A DNA stretch of 64,000 nucleotides from Bordetella genomosp. 8 (GTDB lineage Bacteria > Pseudomonadota > Gammaproteobacteria > Burkholderiales > Burkholderiaceae_B). Numbering within the stretch: the first letter of the stretch is position 1; every line of letters begins with the position of its first letter. Of this stretch, positions 15,782 through 24,474 are shown piece after piece. Where the stretch lies: positions 1,240,001 to 1,304,000 of the forward strand of contig NZ_CP021108.1 of assembly GCF_002119685.1 (NCBI RefSeq). Direction: 5' to 3'. Under the pieces are notes generated by a model that was not told where the DNA came from, searched no databases, and saw only the letters and a program-made list of their open reading frames with translations. A program made the translations under genes and the position numbers.

Positions 15782-15994
15782 TCAGTGCCCGTGCCCGCTC
15801 AGCACGGTGCCCGGCTTCAACCGGTATTCGGCGCCGCAGTAAGGGCAGCGCGTCGAACCGGTATGGGCGACGTCCAGGAACACGCGCGGATGCATGCTCC
15901 ACAGCGGGGCCTTGGGATTGGGGCAGTAAACGGGCAGGTCTTCGGCGCCGACCTCGATGATTTCATGTTTGGAGGCAGTGGCGGCAGCGGTCAT
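15782..15994 (-). CDS. Small CHCC zinc-finger domain protein
   Basis: This 70-residue protein carries the zf-CHCC pattern: Cys in VYCPNPK, His in SMHPRVFLD, and the pair in RCPYCGAEYRL. The domain is shared with the NDUFS6 subunit of mitochondrial complex I, and free-standing bacterial versions are common in betaproteobacteria. It probably binds one zinc ion; its cellular partner is not known. The gene lies between ilvE and the NTF2-like gene, all on the same strand, 75 bases after the ilvE stop. Length and motif are typical, with nothing missing. Confidence 0.9.
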   Translation of the reverse strand: MTAAATASKHEIIEVGAEDLPVYCPNPKAPLWSMHPRVFLDVAHTGSTRCPYCGAEYRLKPGTVLSGHGH

Positions 15995-16069
15995 GGCAGG
16001 TCCTGGGACGATGGGTGCTTCGAATAGCGCAACGATAGCGGAGGAATCGATGTACGGGTAGGTGGGGCT

Positions 16070-16990
16070 TCACACCTTGGTCAACCACGACTGGTACTTG
16101 GCGTTGCGGCCCTGGACCATGTCGAAGAAGGCTTTCTGCAGGCGCTCGGTGACGGGGCCGCGGCGGCCGGCGCCGATGCGGCGATTGTCGACTTCGCGGA
16201 TGGGCGTGACCTCGGCCGCCGTGCCGGTAAAGAAGGCTTCGTCGGCGATATAGACGTCGTCGCGGGTCAGCCGGCGGGTCAGCACCTGTATGCCCAGGTC
16301 GGCCGCCAGGGCGTGGATGGTCGATCGCGTGATGCCCGTCAACGCGGACGCGATCTCGGGTTCCACCAGCACGCCGTCCTTGACGATGAAGATGTTTTCG
16401 CCCGCGCCTTCCGCGACGAAACCGTCGGTGTCCAGCAGCAGGGCTTCGTCATAGCCGTCCTGCAGCGCTTCCGAGTTGGCGATGATGGAATTCGCGTAGG
16501 TGGTGGCCACCTTGGCGCGCGGCATGGTGACGTTCACGTGCTGGCGCGAATAGGACGACACCTTGACGCGGATGCCGTTGGCCAGGGCTTCTTCGCCCAG
16601 GTAGGCGCCCCAGGGCCAGGCGGCGATGGCGACGTGCACCTTGGCGCCCTTGGGCGACACGCCCATTTTTTCCGAACCGTAGAACACCAGGGGCCGCAGG
16701 TAGCAGGACTCCAACTGGTTGGCGCGCACGACTTCGCACTGCGCGGCTTCCAGCGTTTCGGCGTCGTAGGGAATGGGGATCTGGTAGATGTGGGCGGAGT
16801 TGAACAGCCGCTTGGTGTGATCCTGGAGGCGGAAAATCGCGGTGCCGGTGTCCGTCTTGTAGGCACGGACGCCTTCGAACACGGACAGCCCGTAGTGCAG
16901 CGAGTGCGTCAGCACGTGCGTGGTGGCGTCGCGCCACGGAACCATTTTGCCGTCATACCAGATGAGTCCGTCGCGGTCGGCCATCGACAT
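16070..16990 (-). CDS. ilvE: Branched-chain amino acid aminotransferase IlvE
   Basis: This 306-residue class IV PLP aminotransferase performs the last step of leucine, isoleucine and valine synthesis, and their first step of breakdown. The N-terminus reads DGLIWYDGKMVPWRDA, followed by the conserved HYGLSVFEGVRAY. The PLP lysine lies in MPRAKVATTYANS (about residue 160), and the phosphate-binding end is GITRSTIHALA. The length fits the family. A second ATG two codons in is also possible. Divergent from it lies azlCD, a branched-chain amino acid exporter, which fits a shared branched-chain theme. Confidence 0.97.
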   Translation of the reverse strand: MSMADRDGLIWYDGKMVPWRDATTHVLTHSLHYGLSVFEGVRAYKTDTGTAIFRLQDHTKRLFNSAHIYQIPIPYDAETLEAAQCEVVRANQLESCYLRPLVFYGSEKMGVSPKGAKVHVAIAAWPWGAYLGEEALANGIRVKVSSYSRQHVNVTMPRAKVATTYANSIIANSEALQDGYDEALLLDTDGFVAEGAGENIFIVKDGVLVEPEIASALTGITRSTIHALAADLGIQVLTRRLTRDDVYIADEAFFTGTAAEVTPIREVDNRRIGAGRRGPVTERLQKAFFDMVQGRNAKYQSWLTKV

Positions 16991-17129
16991 GTTCGTTCTC
17001 CTTGAGTGGGCGGTATTGTATCAAGCGGACGGCTACAATATGCCCCATTGCGGTGCGCGGTATGCCCCACTGTGCGCCATTTTTGTCCGCCCGCGCGGCG
17101 GCATCAACCCCCTCGTACCAGGTCCGCTG

Positions 17130-17876
17130 TTGTCGTCCGAGCCGGCAGTTTCCGATACCGATGCGCCAGCCATCCGGCAGGAGCGGTGGAGCGCCGCCCG
17201 CCAGGGCGCGCAGGCCGTCGCGCCCACCCTGATCGCGACCGGTACATGGGGCCTGGTGACCGGCGTCGCCATGGTCAAGTCCGGCCTGACGGAGTCCATG
17301 GCGTTGATGATGTCGCTGGCCCTGTATGCGGGGTCCGCGCAGCTGACGTCCCTGCCTCTGATCGCCTCCGGGTCGCCGTTGTGGCTGATCTTCGCCGCCG
17401 GCTTCATCGTCAACCTGCGGTTCCTTATCTTCGGCGCGGCGCTGCATCCCTATTTTCGCCACTTGCCCTGGCCGCGCCGCCTGGCGCTGGGCTACTTCAC
17501 CACCGACATGAGCTTCGTGATGTTCGTGCCGCGCTATGGCGACGCCCGCGTGCGCGGCACCCGCGAGCAGCTGTGGTTCTTCATCGGGGCGATCGCGCCC
17601 GCCTGGTTCGTCTGGCAGGGGACTTCGATCGCGGGGATCTACCTGGGCGCCCTCGTGCCCACGGCCTGGTCGCTGGATTTCGCCGCGGTCCTGGCGCTGC
17701 TGGCGATCGTGGTGCCGCTGGCCACGACGCGGCCGATGCTGGCGGCCATGGTGGCGGCCGCCGCCACCGCCTGGGTGGGGCAGGTGTTTCCGCTGCGCCT
17801 GGGGCTGGCCGCGGCCGTCGTCGCGGGCGTGGCGGCGGGCATGCTGGCGGAACGTTATGGGCGGGCCCGGACGTGA
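17130..17876 (+). CDS. azlC: Branched-chain amino acid exporter large subunit, AzlC family
   Basis: This is the larger, membrane-embedded subunit of an AzlCD-type exporter, about 248 residues with seven or so helices. Typical features are ALMMSLALYAGSAQLTSLPL near residue 60 and VNLRFLIFGAALHPYFRH near 100. The start is uncertain. The frame is open to 16920 with an ATG at 17041, but a TACAAT box at about 17035-17040 suggests that ATG is at or before the transcript start. A TTG at 17130 gives a length normal for the family. The stop overlaps the GTG start of azlD, so the pair is translationally coupled. Divergent from ilvE. Confidence 0.88.
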   Translation: MSSEPAVSDTDAPAIRQERWSAARQGAQAVAPTLIATGTWGLVTGVAMVKSGLTESMALMMSLALYAGSAQLTSLPLIASGSPLWLIFAAGFIVNLRFLIFGAALHPYFRHLPWPRRLALGYFTTDMSFVMFVPRYGDARVRGTREQLWFFIGAIAPAWFVWQGTSIAGIYLGALVPTAWSLDFAAVLALLAIVVPLATTRPMLAAMVAAAATAWVGQVFPLRLGLAAAVVAGVAAGMLAERYGRART

Positions 17877-18214
17877 ACCTCGACCTGGCCTCGGAAGACG
17901 CTTATGTGTATGCGGCCATTGCGCTGTTGACGCTGTGCAGCCTCATCACCCGCGCGGGTTACCAGGTATTCGGCGATTACCTGCCGCTGTCAGACAACGT
18001 GCGCCGCGCCCTGCGCTATGCCCCCGCCGCGGCCCTGACCGCCATCATCGTCCCGGACCTGCTGCCATGGAAGGCGGGCATGGGGCCGCAACTGGACATG
18101 AGGCTGCTGGCCGGCGTGGCTGGCGTGCTGGTGTTCCTGCGCACCCGCAGCGCCGTGCTGGTGATCGTGGTGGGCATGCTGGTGCTGTGGGGCTTGCGCT
18201 GGCTGGCGCCATGA
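17873..18214 (+). CDS. azlD: Branched-chain amino acid exporter small subunit, AzlD family
   Basis: This 113-residue membrane protein has about four helices and the AzlD pattern LITRAGYQVFGDYLPLSDNV followed, after a short gap, by LRYAPAAALTAIIVPDLL. Its GTG start overlaps the azlC stop by 4 bases. AzlD works with AzlC to export branched-chain amino acids and analogues. It is the last gene of this two-gene unit; 166 bases follow before rhlE, which has its own -10 box. Confidence 0.92.
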   Translation: MNLDLASEDAYVYAAIALLTLCSLITRAGYQVFGDYLPLSDNVRRALRYAPAAALTAIIVPDLLPWKAGMGPQLDMRLLAGVAGVLVFLRTRSAVLVIVVGMLVLWGLRWLAP

Positions 18215-18298
18215 TGTCCGAACGGGCTCTGGCGCCACGCCGGGTTGTAGCGTCCCCAATAAATTAACGCGGACCCTGCCAGCGGGTGCTACCTGCGT

Positions 18299-18304
18299 TA
18301 AAAT
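18299..18304 (+). promoter_or_regulatory. Candidate -10 box for rhlE
   Basis: TAAAAT lies 77 bases upstream of the rhlE ATG in a locally AT-rich stretch between azlD and rhlE. No consensus -35 hexamer is seen at 17 bases. The long leader is common for DEAD-box helicase genes, which are often controlled after transcription. Confidence 0.35.
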
Positions 18305-18380
18305 CCAGTTATCCACAGCAATCCGGGCCTGATTCCTTCTGTTTTCGTGCTTGCACGTGGCCTCGGAATCTGCCTACTCC

Positions 18381-19874
18381 ATGACTGAAACCAATTCTTC
18401 CGCTGCGCCTTCCACGGAAGCGCCGACTCTCTCGTTTTCGGATTTCGATCTGCACCCGCAACTGCTGGCGTCGATCACCGAGACGGGATACACCACCCCG
18501 ACGCCCATCCAGGCTCAGGCCATACCGGTGGTCATCGCGGGGCGCGACGTGATGGGCGCCGCCCAGACCGGTACCGGCAAGACGGCCGCGTTTACCGTGC
18601 CTATCCTGAATCGGCTGATGCCGATGGCCAACAGCAGCGCATCGCCCGCGCGCCACCCCGTGCGCGCGCTGATCCTGACGCCCACGCGCGAGCTGGCCGA
18701 CCAGGTCGCGGAAAGCGTCAAGCGCTACAGCAAGCGCACGCCCCTGCGTTCCGCCGTGGTGTTCGGCGGCGTCGATATCGGCCCGCAAAAAGAAGCGCTG
18801 CGCAACGGCTGCGAAATCCTGGTTGCCACCCCCGGCCGCCTGCTGGACCACGTCGAGCAGAAGAACGTCAATCTGGGCCAGGTGGGCATACTCGTTCTGG
18901 ACGAAGCGGATCGCATGCTCGATATGGGCTTCCTGCCCGATCTGGAGCGCATCATCCGCCTGCTGCCCGCGCAGCGACAGAGCCTGCTGTTTTCCGCGAC
19001 CTTCAGCAACGAAATCCGGAAGATGGCGCGTTCCTATCTGAACCAGCCGGTCGAAATCGAAGTGGCGGCGCGCAATGCCACCGCCGATACGGTGACGCAG
19101 ATCGCCTACGAAATGAGCAGCGAGGGCAAGCGCGCTGCGGTCGTGCATCTGGTGAAATCGCGCAACCTGAACCAGGTCATCGTGTTTTCGAATACCAAGA
19201 TCGGCACGGCGCGGCTCGCGCGCCAGCTTGAACGCGACGGCATCAAGGCGGAATCCATACACGGCGATAAAAGCCAGGCGGATCGCATGAAGGCGCTGGA
19301 GGCTTTCAAGGCCGGACAACTGGAAGTACTGGTCGCCACCGACGTCGCCGCGCGCGGACTGGACGTGGCTGGCGTTCCCTGCGTCATCAATTACGACCTG
19401 CCGTACAACGCCGAAGACTACGTGCACCGCATCGGCCGCACCGGCCGCGCGGGCGCCTCGGGCGAAGCCATCGCCCTGTATACGCCCAGCGAAGAACGCC
19501 TGCTGCTGGACATCGAAAAGCTCATCAAGCGGCCCGTGCCGCGCGGGCATCTGGACGTACCCGCCGAATTGATCGCGCGCAGCCGCGGCCATGGCGACGA
19601 AGCGCGCGGTGGACGCGAAGGTCGCGAATCCTCGGGGCGCGGCGCCAGCGATCGCCGCTACGGCGATGCCGGCGCGCGCCAGGGCGGCTCGCGCCCATCG
19701 GGACCGCGCCAGGGCGGCCCGCGCCAGGCGCCGGTCGACGATTTCTTCCTCAAGCCTTACGTGCCCAGCAATCCGGCGCCCGAAGCCGCGCCGGAAACCG
19801 AGGCGCCCGCCGAGCGCGCCGGGACCAAGCGCAAGGTCGCCGTGCTGTTGGGCGGCAGCCGCAAGCCTTCCTGA
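18381..19874 (+). CDS. rhlE: DEAD-box ATP-dependent RNA helicase, RhlE family
   Basis: This 497-residue helicase remodels RNA during ribosome assembly and RNA decay. All motifs are present in order: Q motif (TPIQAQAIP), I (AQTGTGKT), Ia (PTREL), Ib (TPGRLLDH), II (DEAD in VLDEADRMLDMGF), III (SAT), V (ATDVAARGLDV) and VI (HRIGRTGRAG). Beyond residue 400 comes a basic, Gly/Arg-rich tail of low complexity (GRGASDRRYGD, RQGGSRPSG), the variable RNA-binding extension of RhlE proteins. ATG at 18381 (MTETNSS) is preferred to a TTG ten codons earlier. Confidence 0.96.
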   Translation: MTETNSSAAPSTEAPTLSFSDFDLHPQLLASITETGYTTPTPIQAQAIPVVIAGRDVMGAAQTGTGKTAAFTVPILNRLMPMANSSASPARHPVRALILTPTRELADQVAESVKRYSKRTPLRSAVVFGGVDIGPQKEALRNGCEILVATPGRLLDHVEQKNVNLGQVGILVLDEADRMLDMGFLPDLERIIRLLPAQRQSLLFSATFSNEIRKMARSYLNQPVEIEVAARNATADTVTQIAYEMSSEGKRAAVVHLVKSRNLNQVIVFSNTKIGTARLARQLERDGIKAESIHGDKSQADRMKALEAFKAGQLEVLVATDVAARGLDVAGVPCVINYDLPYNAEDYVHRIGRTGRAGASGEAIALYTPSEERLLLDIEKLIKRPVPRGHLDVPAELIARSRGHGDEARGGREGRESSGRGASDRRYGDAGARQGGSRPSGPRQGGPRQAPVDDFFLKPYVPSNPAPEAAPETEAPAERAGTKRKVAVLLGGSRKPS

Positions 19875-19959
19875 TTTCCAACGGGCACCGTCGCCACGTC
19901 TGGTCATGCGATCTGGCGATGCATGTCGCCGGGCCTGACCCGGAGCAGTTGGCGACCAG

Positions 19960-19995
19960 GGCCGCCAGGAGGGCCGCCGGGAAGGCCGCCAGGCT
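19960..19995. repeat. Three tandem 12-base repeats at the end of the thioredoxin-like gene
   Basis: Units GGCCGCCAGGAG, GGCCGCCGGGAA and GGCCGCCAGGCT follow one another with a period of exactly 12 bases. They lie in the gap between rhlE and the thioredoxin-like gene, touching the stop codon of the latter. Confidence 0.6.
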
Positions 19996-20374
19996 AGGCC
20001 GTCAGCAGGGCACGCACGTCGGGCAAGCCCGTCGCCACCGCGGCGTTGTCGGGACCCAGCGTATCCAGCAATCGTTCCAGGTGACCGATGTGCGGCAGCA
20101 TGGGCCCGTAGAACACCGTCCTGCCCGCGCGCTGCACCAGCAGCGTGGGAAAGTTCTCCACCTCTTCCTCGCCCAGCAGTTCCGGATGGTCCTCGATGTC
20201 GACCCACGCAAAGGCCGCGGCAGGCGTGCGCGCGGCCAGGGCGTCGAACTTGGGGCGGTATTCCCGGCAGGTATCGCACCAGGCGGCGCAAAAGCAGGCG
20301 ACCAGGTCGATGTCGGGGCGTTGAAGCAGGGCGCGCAGGGCGGCTGTATCGTTACCGGGTTCCAGGGCGGACAT
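19994..20374 (-). CDS. Thioredoxin-fold protein with WCDTC active site
   Basis: This 126-residue protein of the thioredoxin family has the redox motif CxxC in FCAAWCDTCREYRP (about residues 30-43) and the cis-proline in VENFPTLLVQ (about 75-84). There is no signal peptide, so it should act in the cytoplasm as a disulfide reductase. The CDTC dipeptide differs from the CGPC of classical thioredoxin, which usually means other partners or redox potential. It is separated from rhlE by a tandem repeat and is divergent from the EI24 membrane-protein gene. The physiological partner is unknown. Confidence 0.9.
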   Translation of the reverse strand: MSALEPGNDTAALRALLQRPDIDLVACFCAAWCDTCREYRPKFDALAARTPAAAFAWVDIEDHPELLGEEEVENFPTLLVQRAGRTVFYGPMLPHIGHLERLLDTLGPDNAAVATGLPDVRALLTA

Positions 20375-20441
20375 ATGGAGCGAACATACTGGGATTGAAC
20401 ATGCAGGGCGGCGGGTCGACTATTTATTTATCATACCTTCG

Positions 20442-21278
20442 ATGCACAACCGGACCATACCCATGCGCCCATCCCCTTATCCATCGCTCAATCCGCCTCC
20501 TGCGTCGGCAGGCATGACAGGCGTGTGGCAAGCCTTCAAGCGCGCGGCGGTATCGCAATGCCACCCGGCCATGCTGTTCGCGGTGCTGCTGCCTTTCCTG
20601 ATCGCGCTGGTGGGTGCGATGCTGCTGTTGTGGTTCTGCTGGACCCCGCTGACGGATTGGCTGCGCGACGAAGCTTCCAGGTGGAGCGTCGTCAACAACG
20701 TCGACGAATGGCTGGTGACGGTGGGGCTGTTCTCGCTGAAGGTCTATCTGGTGCCGGTGGTGGCCGCCGCCATCCTGCTGCCGGTTTCGGGGATACTGGG
20801 CCTGGCCATCGCGGCGATATTCGTCATGCCGCTGGTGCTGCGGCATGTCGGCCAACGCGAGTACGCGGCGGTCGGCAAGCAAGGCAAGTTCGGCACGGCG
20901 GTCAGCGTCTGGAACGCGTTGTGGGTGAGCCTTGCCTTCGCCCTGGGCTGGCTGTTGACGCTGCCCCTGTGGCTGGTGCCCCCCATGGCCGTGCTGCTGT
21001 CCGTATTCTGGTGGGCCTTCGCGTTCTCGCGCATGATGCGCATCGATGCCATCGTCGAGCACGCCAGTCCCGAGGAACGCCGCATCCTGCTGCGCCGGAA
21101 CAACGTGGGCTTCTGGGTCGTGGGCCTGATATGTTCGCTGATCAATCTGCTGCCGCCGGCCTGGGTCTTCCTGCCCGTGTTCTCGGCGCTGGTGTTCGCC
21201 CACTACGGCCTGGACGCCTTGCAGCGCCTGCGGCAGGAAAAGGTCATCGAAATGGCGAGGTTCCCAAATGTCTCTTGA
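20442..21278 (+). CDS. EI24-domain integral membrane protein (CysZ-like)
   Basis: This 278-residue inner-membrane protein has four to six long hydrophobic segments, beginning with the amphipathic FKRAAVSQCHPAMLFA after a Pro-rich cytoplasmic N-terminus. The EI24 domain family includes CysZ, a sulfate permease, but many betaproteobacterial members have no known function. No cysteine-biosynthesis genes are nearby, so a sulfate role is not supported by context. The ATG at 20442 or a second at 20463 could be used. Its end overlaps the next gene start by 11 bases, so both are probably translated from one message. Confidence 0.87.
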   Translation: MHNRTIPMRPSPYPSLNPPPASAGMTGVWQAFKRAAVSQCHPAMLFAVLLPFLIALVGAMLLLWFCWTPLTDWLRDEASRWSVVNNVDEWLVTVGLFSLKVYLVPVVAAAILLPVSGILGLAIAAIFVMPLVLRHVGQREYAAVGKQGKFGTAVSVWNALWVSLAFALGWLLTLPLWLVPPMAVLLSVFWWAFAFSRMMRIDAIVEHASPEERRILLRRNNVGFWVVGLICSLINLLPPAWVFLPVFSALVFAHYGLDALQRLRQEKVIEMARFPNVS

Positions 21279-22077
21279 TTCCACCACGCCCCGCATCGGG
21301 CTGATCATCGTCGGCGACGAAATCCTGTCCGGCCGCCGGCAGGACAAGCATTTTGCCAAGGTGATCGAGCTGCTGTCCGCGCGGGGGCTGCGCCTGTCCT
21401 GGGCTGAAATCCTGCCCGACGACAGGGATGCCTTGATCGCCGGCTATCGCCGCAGCTTCGCCAGCGGCGACATCGTGTTTTCCTGTGGCGGCATCGGCGC
21501 CACGCCCGACGACCACACGCGCCAGGCCGCCGCCGCGGCGCTGGAACTGCCCTTGGTGCTGCATCCGGATGCCGAACGGGAAATTACCCTGCGCTGCGCC
21601 GAGATGGCCCAGAAGGGGCAGGGGTCGGCGGACATGAGCACGCCCGAGAACCAGCGCCGCCTGGAGATGGGGCGATTCCCGCAAGGCTGCGAAGTGGTGC
21701 CCAACCCGTACAACCGCATACCCGGATTCTTCATCCGCGATCACACTTTCGTGCCGGGCTTTCCCGTCATGGCCTGGCCCATGCTGGAATGGACGCTGGA
21801 TACGCGCTATCGCCACCTGCAGCACCAGACGGCGCACGCCGAGCACGCCTTCCTGGTGTACGGCCTGCCGGAATCCCGCATCACGCCGGTCATGGAAGAA
21901 ATCCAGTCGCGCTGGCCCGGGGTCAAGGCATTCAGCCTGCCCAGCGTGGGCGAGGACGGCAAATCTCCCCACATCGACCTTGGGGTCAAGGGGGAGCCGG
22001 CCGCCGCGGCGGAAGCGATGAATCACTTGCGTGCCGAAGTCGAGAGGCTGGGCGGACGGCTGACGCCTCCCGTTTGA
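21268..22077 (+). CDS. CinA-type molybdopterin-binding-domain protein
   Basis: This 269-residue protein of the MoCF_biosynth family is related to the N-terminal half of CinA. The visible motifs are GLIIVGDEILSGRRQDKH at the N-terminus and SCGGIGATPDDHTRQAAA (about residues 70-87), which in this family bind a nucleotide or pterin-like ligand. The C-terminal PncC/NMN-deamidase domain of full CinA is absent, as in many stand-alone versions. It overlaps the EI24 gene by 11 bases. Its precise function is not established; a role in nucleotide metabolite repair is possible (inference). Confidence 0.88.
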   Translation: MSLDSTTPRIGLIIVGDEILSGRRQDKHFAKVIELLSARGLRLSWAEILPDDRDALIAGYRRSFASGDIVFSCGGIGATPDDHTRQAAAAALELPLVLHPDAEREITLRCAEMAQKGQGSADMSTPENQRRLEMGRFPQGCEVVPNPYNRIPGFFIRDHTFVPGFPVMAWPMLEWTLDTRYRHLQHQTAHAEHAFLVYGLPESRITPVMEEIQSRWPGVKAFSLPSVGEDGKSPHIDLGVKGEPAAAAEAMNHLRAEVERLGGRLTPPV

Positions 22078-22174
22078 TGCAGCGGGACAGCGGGCCGGAC
22101 AGCGCGGCGGGCGGGCGGTGGCTACCCGGGACCGCCGTGGCAGCGGGCCGTCCAGGTTGCCAAACGCACCCGCG

Positions 22175-22195
22175 TATTTCACAATACGGGAAATA
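22175..22195. promoter_or_regulatory. Inverted repeat upstream of the IclR gene (candidate operator)
   Basis: TATTTC (22175-22180) is inverted as GAAATA (22190-22195) around a 9-base centre, in a short AT-rich island 66 bases before the IclR start. IclR regulators often repress their own gene through such a dyad, but no binding consensus could be checked. Confidence 0.35.
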
Positions 22196-22260
22196 ACGAA
22201 TTATTGCGCCGCCGCATTACCCCACATTCCGGTGGGGCGCGGGACCGGCGCATAGAGCTT

Positions 22261-23121
22261 ATGACCCGCCCTTCTACGCACGGCAATACCATCCAGCAGC
22301 CTGGCGATGGCCATACGACCATCGCCATTCAGGTGATCGAGCGCGCCATGCGCCTGCTGGACGCGCTTGCCGCCCAGCCGGATCCTGTCACCTTGAAGGA
22401 ACTGGCCGCCACGACCGGGCTGCATGCATCCACGGCGCACAGGATCCTGAACGATCTGGTCGTGGGTCGCTACGTCGAACGCGTGGACAACGGCGTGTAC
22501 CAACTGGGCATGCGCCTGCTGGAACTGGGATCGCTGGTAAAGGGTCGCCTAAACGTACGTGATGCGGCTAAGGCGCCCATGCACGACCTGCACGAAATGA
22601 CCGGACAGACCATCAATCTGTCGGTCCAGCAGGGCGATGAAATCGTGTACATCGACCGGGCCTGGAGCGAGCGCTCCGGCATGCAGGTGGTGCGTGCGAT
22701 CGGCGGCCGCGCGCCGCTGCACCTGACGTCGACCGGAAAGCTGTTCCTGTCCATGGCGGAGCCGCGTCAGGTTCGTGCCTACGCCTCGCGCACCGGCTTG
22801 GCCGGCCATACCGGGAACAGCCTGACACAGCTGGAGCAGCTGGAACAGGAGCTTTCCACGGTGCGCAGCCACGGCTACGCGCGCGACAACGAAGAGCTGG
22901 AAGTAGGCGTGCGCTGCATCGCGGCCGGGATCCACGACGACAGCGGCAAGCTGGTGGCCGGGCTGTCGATTTCCGCGCCGGCGGAGCGCATGCAGGACGA
23001 ATGGATCGCTCGGCTGAAGGACACCGCCGCTCGGATTTCGGCATCGCTCGGCTATGACATCCGCGCGGTCCATGCAGGGTTCGAACAGATCGGCACCGCG
23101 GAAAACGGCGACGGCCGCTGA
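22261..23121 (+). CDS. IclR-family transcriptional regulator
   Basis: This 286-residue regulator has a winged helix-turn-helix at about residues 20-80 (VIERAMRLLDALAAQ, LKELAATTGLHASTAHRILN). The IclR effector-binding domain follows, with the typical GQTINLSVQQGDEIVYIDR and IGGRAPLHLTSTGKLFL motifs. An upstream frame extension exists, but the ATG before TRPSTHG is the sensible start. It is convergent with the amidase gene downstream. Its target may be the amidase/Bug genes or itself; a dyad lies upstream. The effector is probably a small carboxylic acid as in most IclR proteins, which is family knowledge only. Confidence 0.93.
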   Translation: MTRPSTHGNTIQQPGDGHTTIAIQVIERAMRLLDALAAQPDPVTLKELAATTGLHASTAHRILNDLVVGRYVERVDNGVYQLGMRLLELGSLVKGRLNVRDAAKAPMHDLHEMTGQTINLSVQQGDEIVYIDRAWSERSGMQVVRAIGGRAPLHLTSTGKLFLSMAEPRQVRAYASRTGLAGHTGNSLTQLEQLEQELSTVRSHGYARDNEELEVGVRCIAAGIHDDSGKLVAGLSISAPAERMQDEWIARLKDTAARISASLGYDIRAVHAGFEQIGTAENGDGR

Positions 23122-23184
23122 AAGCCCGGCTGTGCTCGGGGACGGCCGGGCAGGTGCGCGGGATACCCCGCGCAGCCTATCGTA

Positions 23185-24468
23185 TCAGCCGTCGACCCCG
23201 TGGGACGCGGCATGCTCGGCGATCCGCAGCAGCGCTTCGTCGTCTCCATAGCGGCCCACCAGTTGTACGCCCAAGGGCAAACCACCGGGCCCGCTCGCAA
23301 CCGGCAAGGCCACCGTGGGCAGATGCAGCAGCGTCCACAGCGCGCCATGGCGTGGCGAGCCGGAGTTCTCCAGCCCCGCCTCGGCCTCTCCATCGGTGGC
23401 CGGGTAGACCAGGGCATCGACACCGTCGAACAGCATTCCGGCGCGGCAGCGGCCCAGCGCCGCGCGCTGCTGCATGGCCATATACGAAGGCAAGTCGATA
23501 TCCTCGCCGCTGGCCATGCGGGCGGTCAGGCGCGCGCTGAGCCTGCCGGCATCCGTGCGGCGTTCATGGGCAAGGGCGTGGCGCGCGTCATAGGCCACCA
23601 GGCGACCCTGATCCTCTATCAGCGCTTCGAACTCGGCCGGCAGCGGGCGTTCGCTGATCGCGTAGCCGGCGGACGCCAGCCGGTCGACCCACGAGCGCAA
23701 TGCCTGGACTGCCTCGGGACTGGCGTAGCGCCACTGGGATGACAGGCAGATGCCGAGCCGGTAGCGGCTATCCGCGGGCGCCGTTTCGAAGCGTCGGCCA
23801 TGGATGCCCAGCACGGTGGCCGCGGCGTCGCCGACATTGCGCGCCAGCACGCCCACGGTATCCTGCAAGGGGCTGAGCAGCCCCACGCCGGCCGTCGATA
23901 CCAGGCCGAAGCTGGGCTTGTAGCCGACCACGCCGCAGTAGATGGCTGGGCGTGTGATGGAGCCGGTGGTCTGGGTGCCCCAGGCCACCATCGCCATGCC
24001 GTCCGCCACCGCGGCCGCCGAGCCGCTGGAAGAGCCGCCGGGCGTGTGTGCCAGATCGAGTGGGTTGCGCGTGGGACCAGGCGTCTGCGTGGCGAATTCG
24101 CTGGTGACGACCTTGCCCATCAGAACGGCTCCCTGCTCGCGGGACAGGGCCACGCAGGCCGCGTCGCGGCCGGTGCGGTGCCCGGCATAGATGGCCGAGC
24201 CATATGTCGTGGGGTAATCGGCGCTCTGGATGACGTCCTTGACGGCGAAGGGGATGCCGGCCAGCAGGCCGCCGCGCCGGCCCGCATCGATCTCGTCGGC
24301 CTGTGCGCGCACGCGAGCCGGATCGCAGGCGGCATAGGCTTGCACCTGCGCATCGCGGGCCTCTATCCGGGCCAGGCACATCTCGGCCAGATCCCGCGCG
24401 CGTAGCTCGCCAGCCTCCATCCGGCGCAGCGCTTCCGCTATGCCGGGCAACTCATTCGATCGTTCCAT
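23185..24468 (-). CDS. Amidase-signature family hydrolase
   Basis: This 427-residue amidase has the Ser-cisSer-Lys triad: Lys in GIPFAVKDV (about residue 77), cis-Ser in GGSSSGSA (about 146) and the nucleophile Ser in TTGSITRPA (about 170). The family hydrolyses carboxamides, including allophanate hydrolase and GatA-like enzymes, but the fused second domain of allophanate hydrolase is absent and no GatB/GatC gene is near, so it is a stand-alone catabolic amidase. It starts 6 bases after the stop of a Bug receptor gene, and the two form an operon divergent from a LysR gene. The receptor probably captures the amide substrate or a related carboxylate (inference). Confidence 0.93.
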   Translation of the reverse strand: MERSNELPGIAEALRRMEAGELRARDLAEMCLARIEARDAQVQAYAACDPARVRAQADEIDAGRRGGLLAGIPFAVKDVIQSADYPTTYGSAIYAGHRTGRDAACVALSREQGAVLMGKVVTSEFATQTPGPTRNPLDLAHTPGGSSSGSAAAVADGMAMVAWGTQTTGSITRPAIYCGVVGYKPSFGLVSTAGVGLLSPLQDTVGVLARNVGDAAATVLGIHGRRFETAPADSRYRLGICLSSQWRYASPEAVQALRSWVDRLASAGYAISERPLPAEFEALIEDQGRLVAYDARHALAHERRTDAGRLSARLTARMASGEDIDLPSYMAMQQRAALGRCRAGMLFDGVDALVYPATDGEAEAGLENSGSPRHGALWTLLHLPTVALPVASGPGGLPLGVQLVGRYGDDEALLRIAEHAASHGVDG

Positions 24469-24474
24469 CTTCTA

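Noticed and set aside
18309..20291. A 660-codon minus-strand frame across rhlE
   Set aside because: It is the antisense shadow of a DEAD-box helicase whose motifs are all intact on the plus strand.
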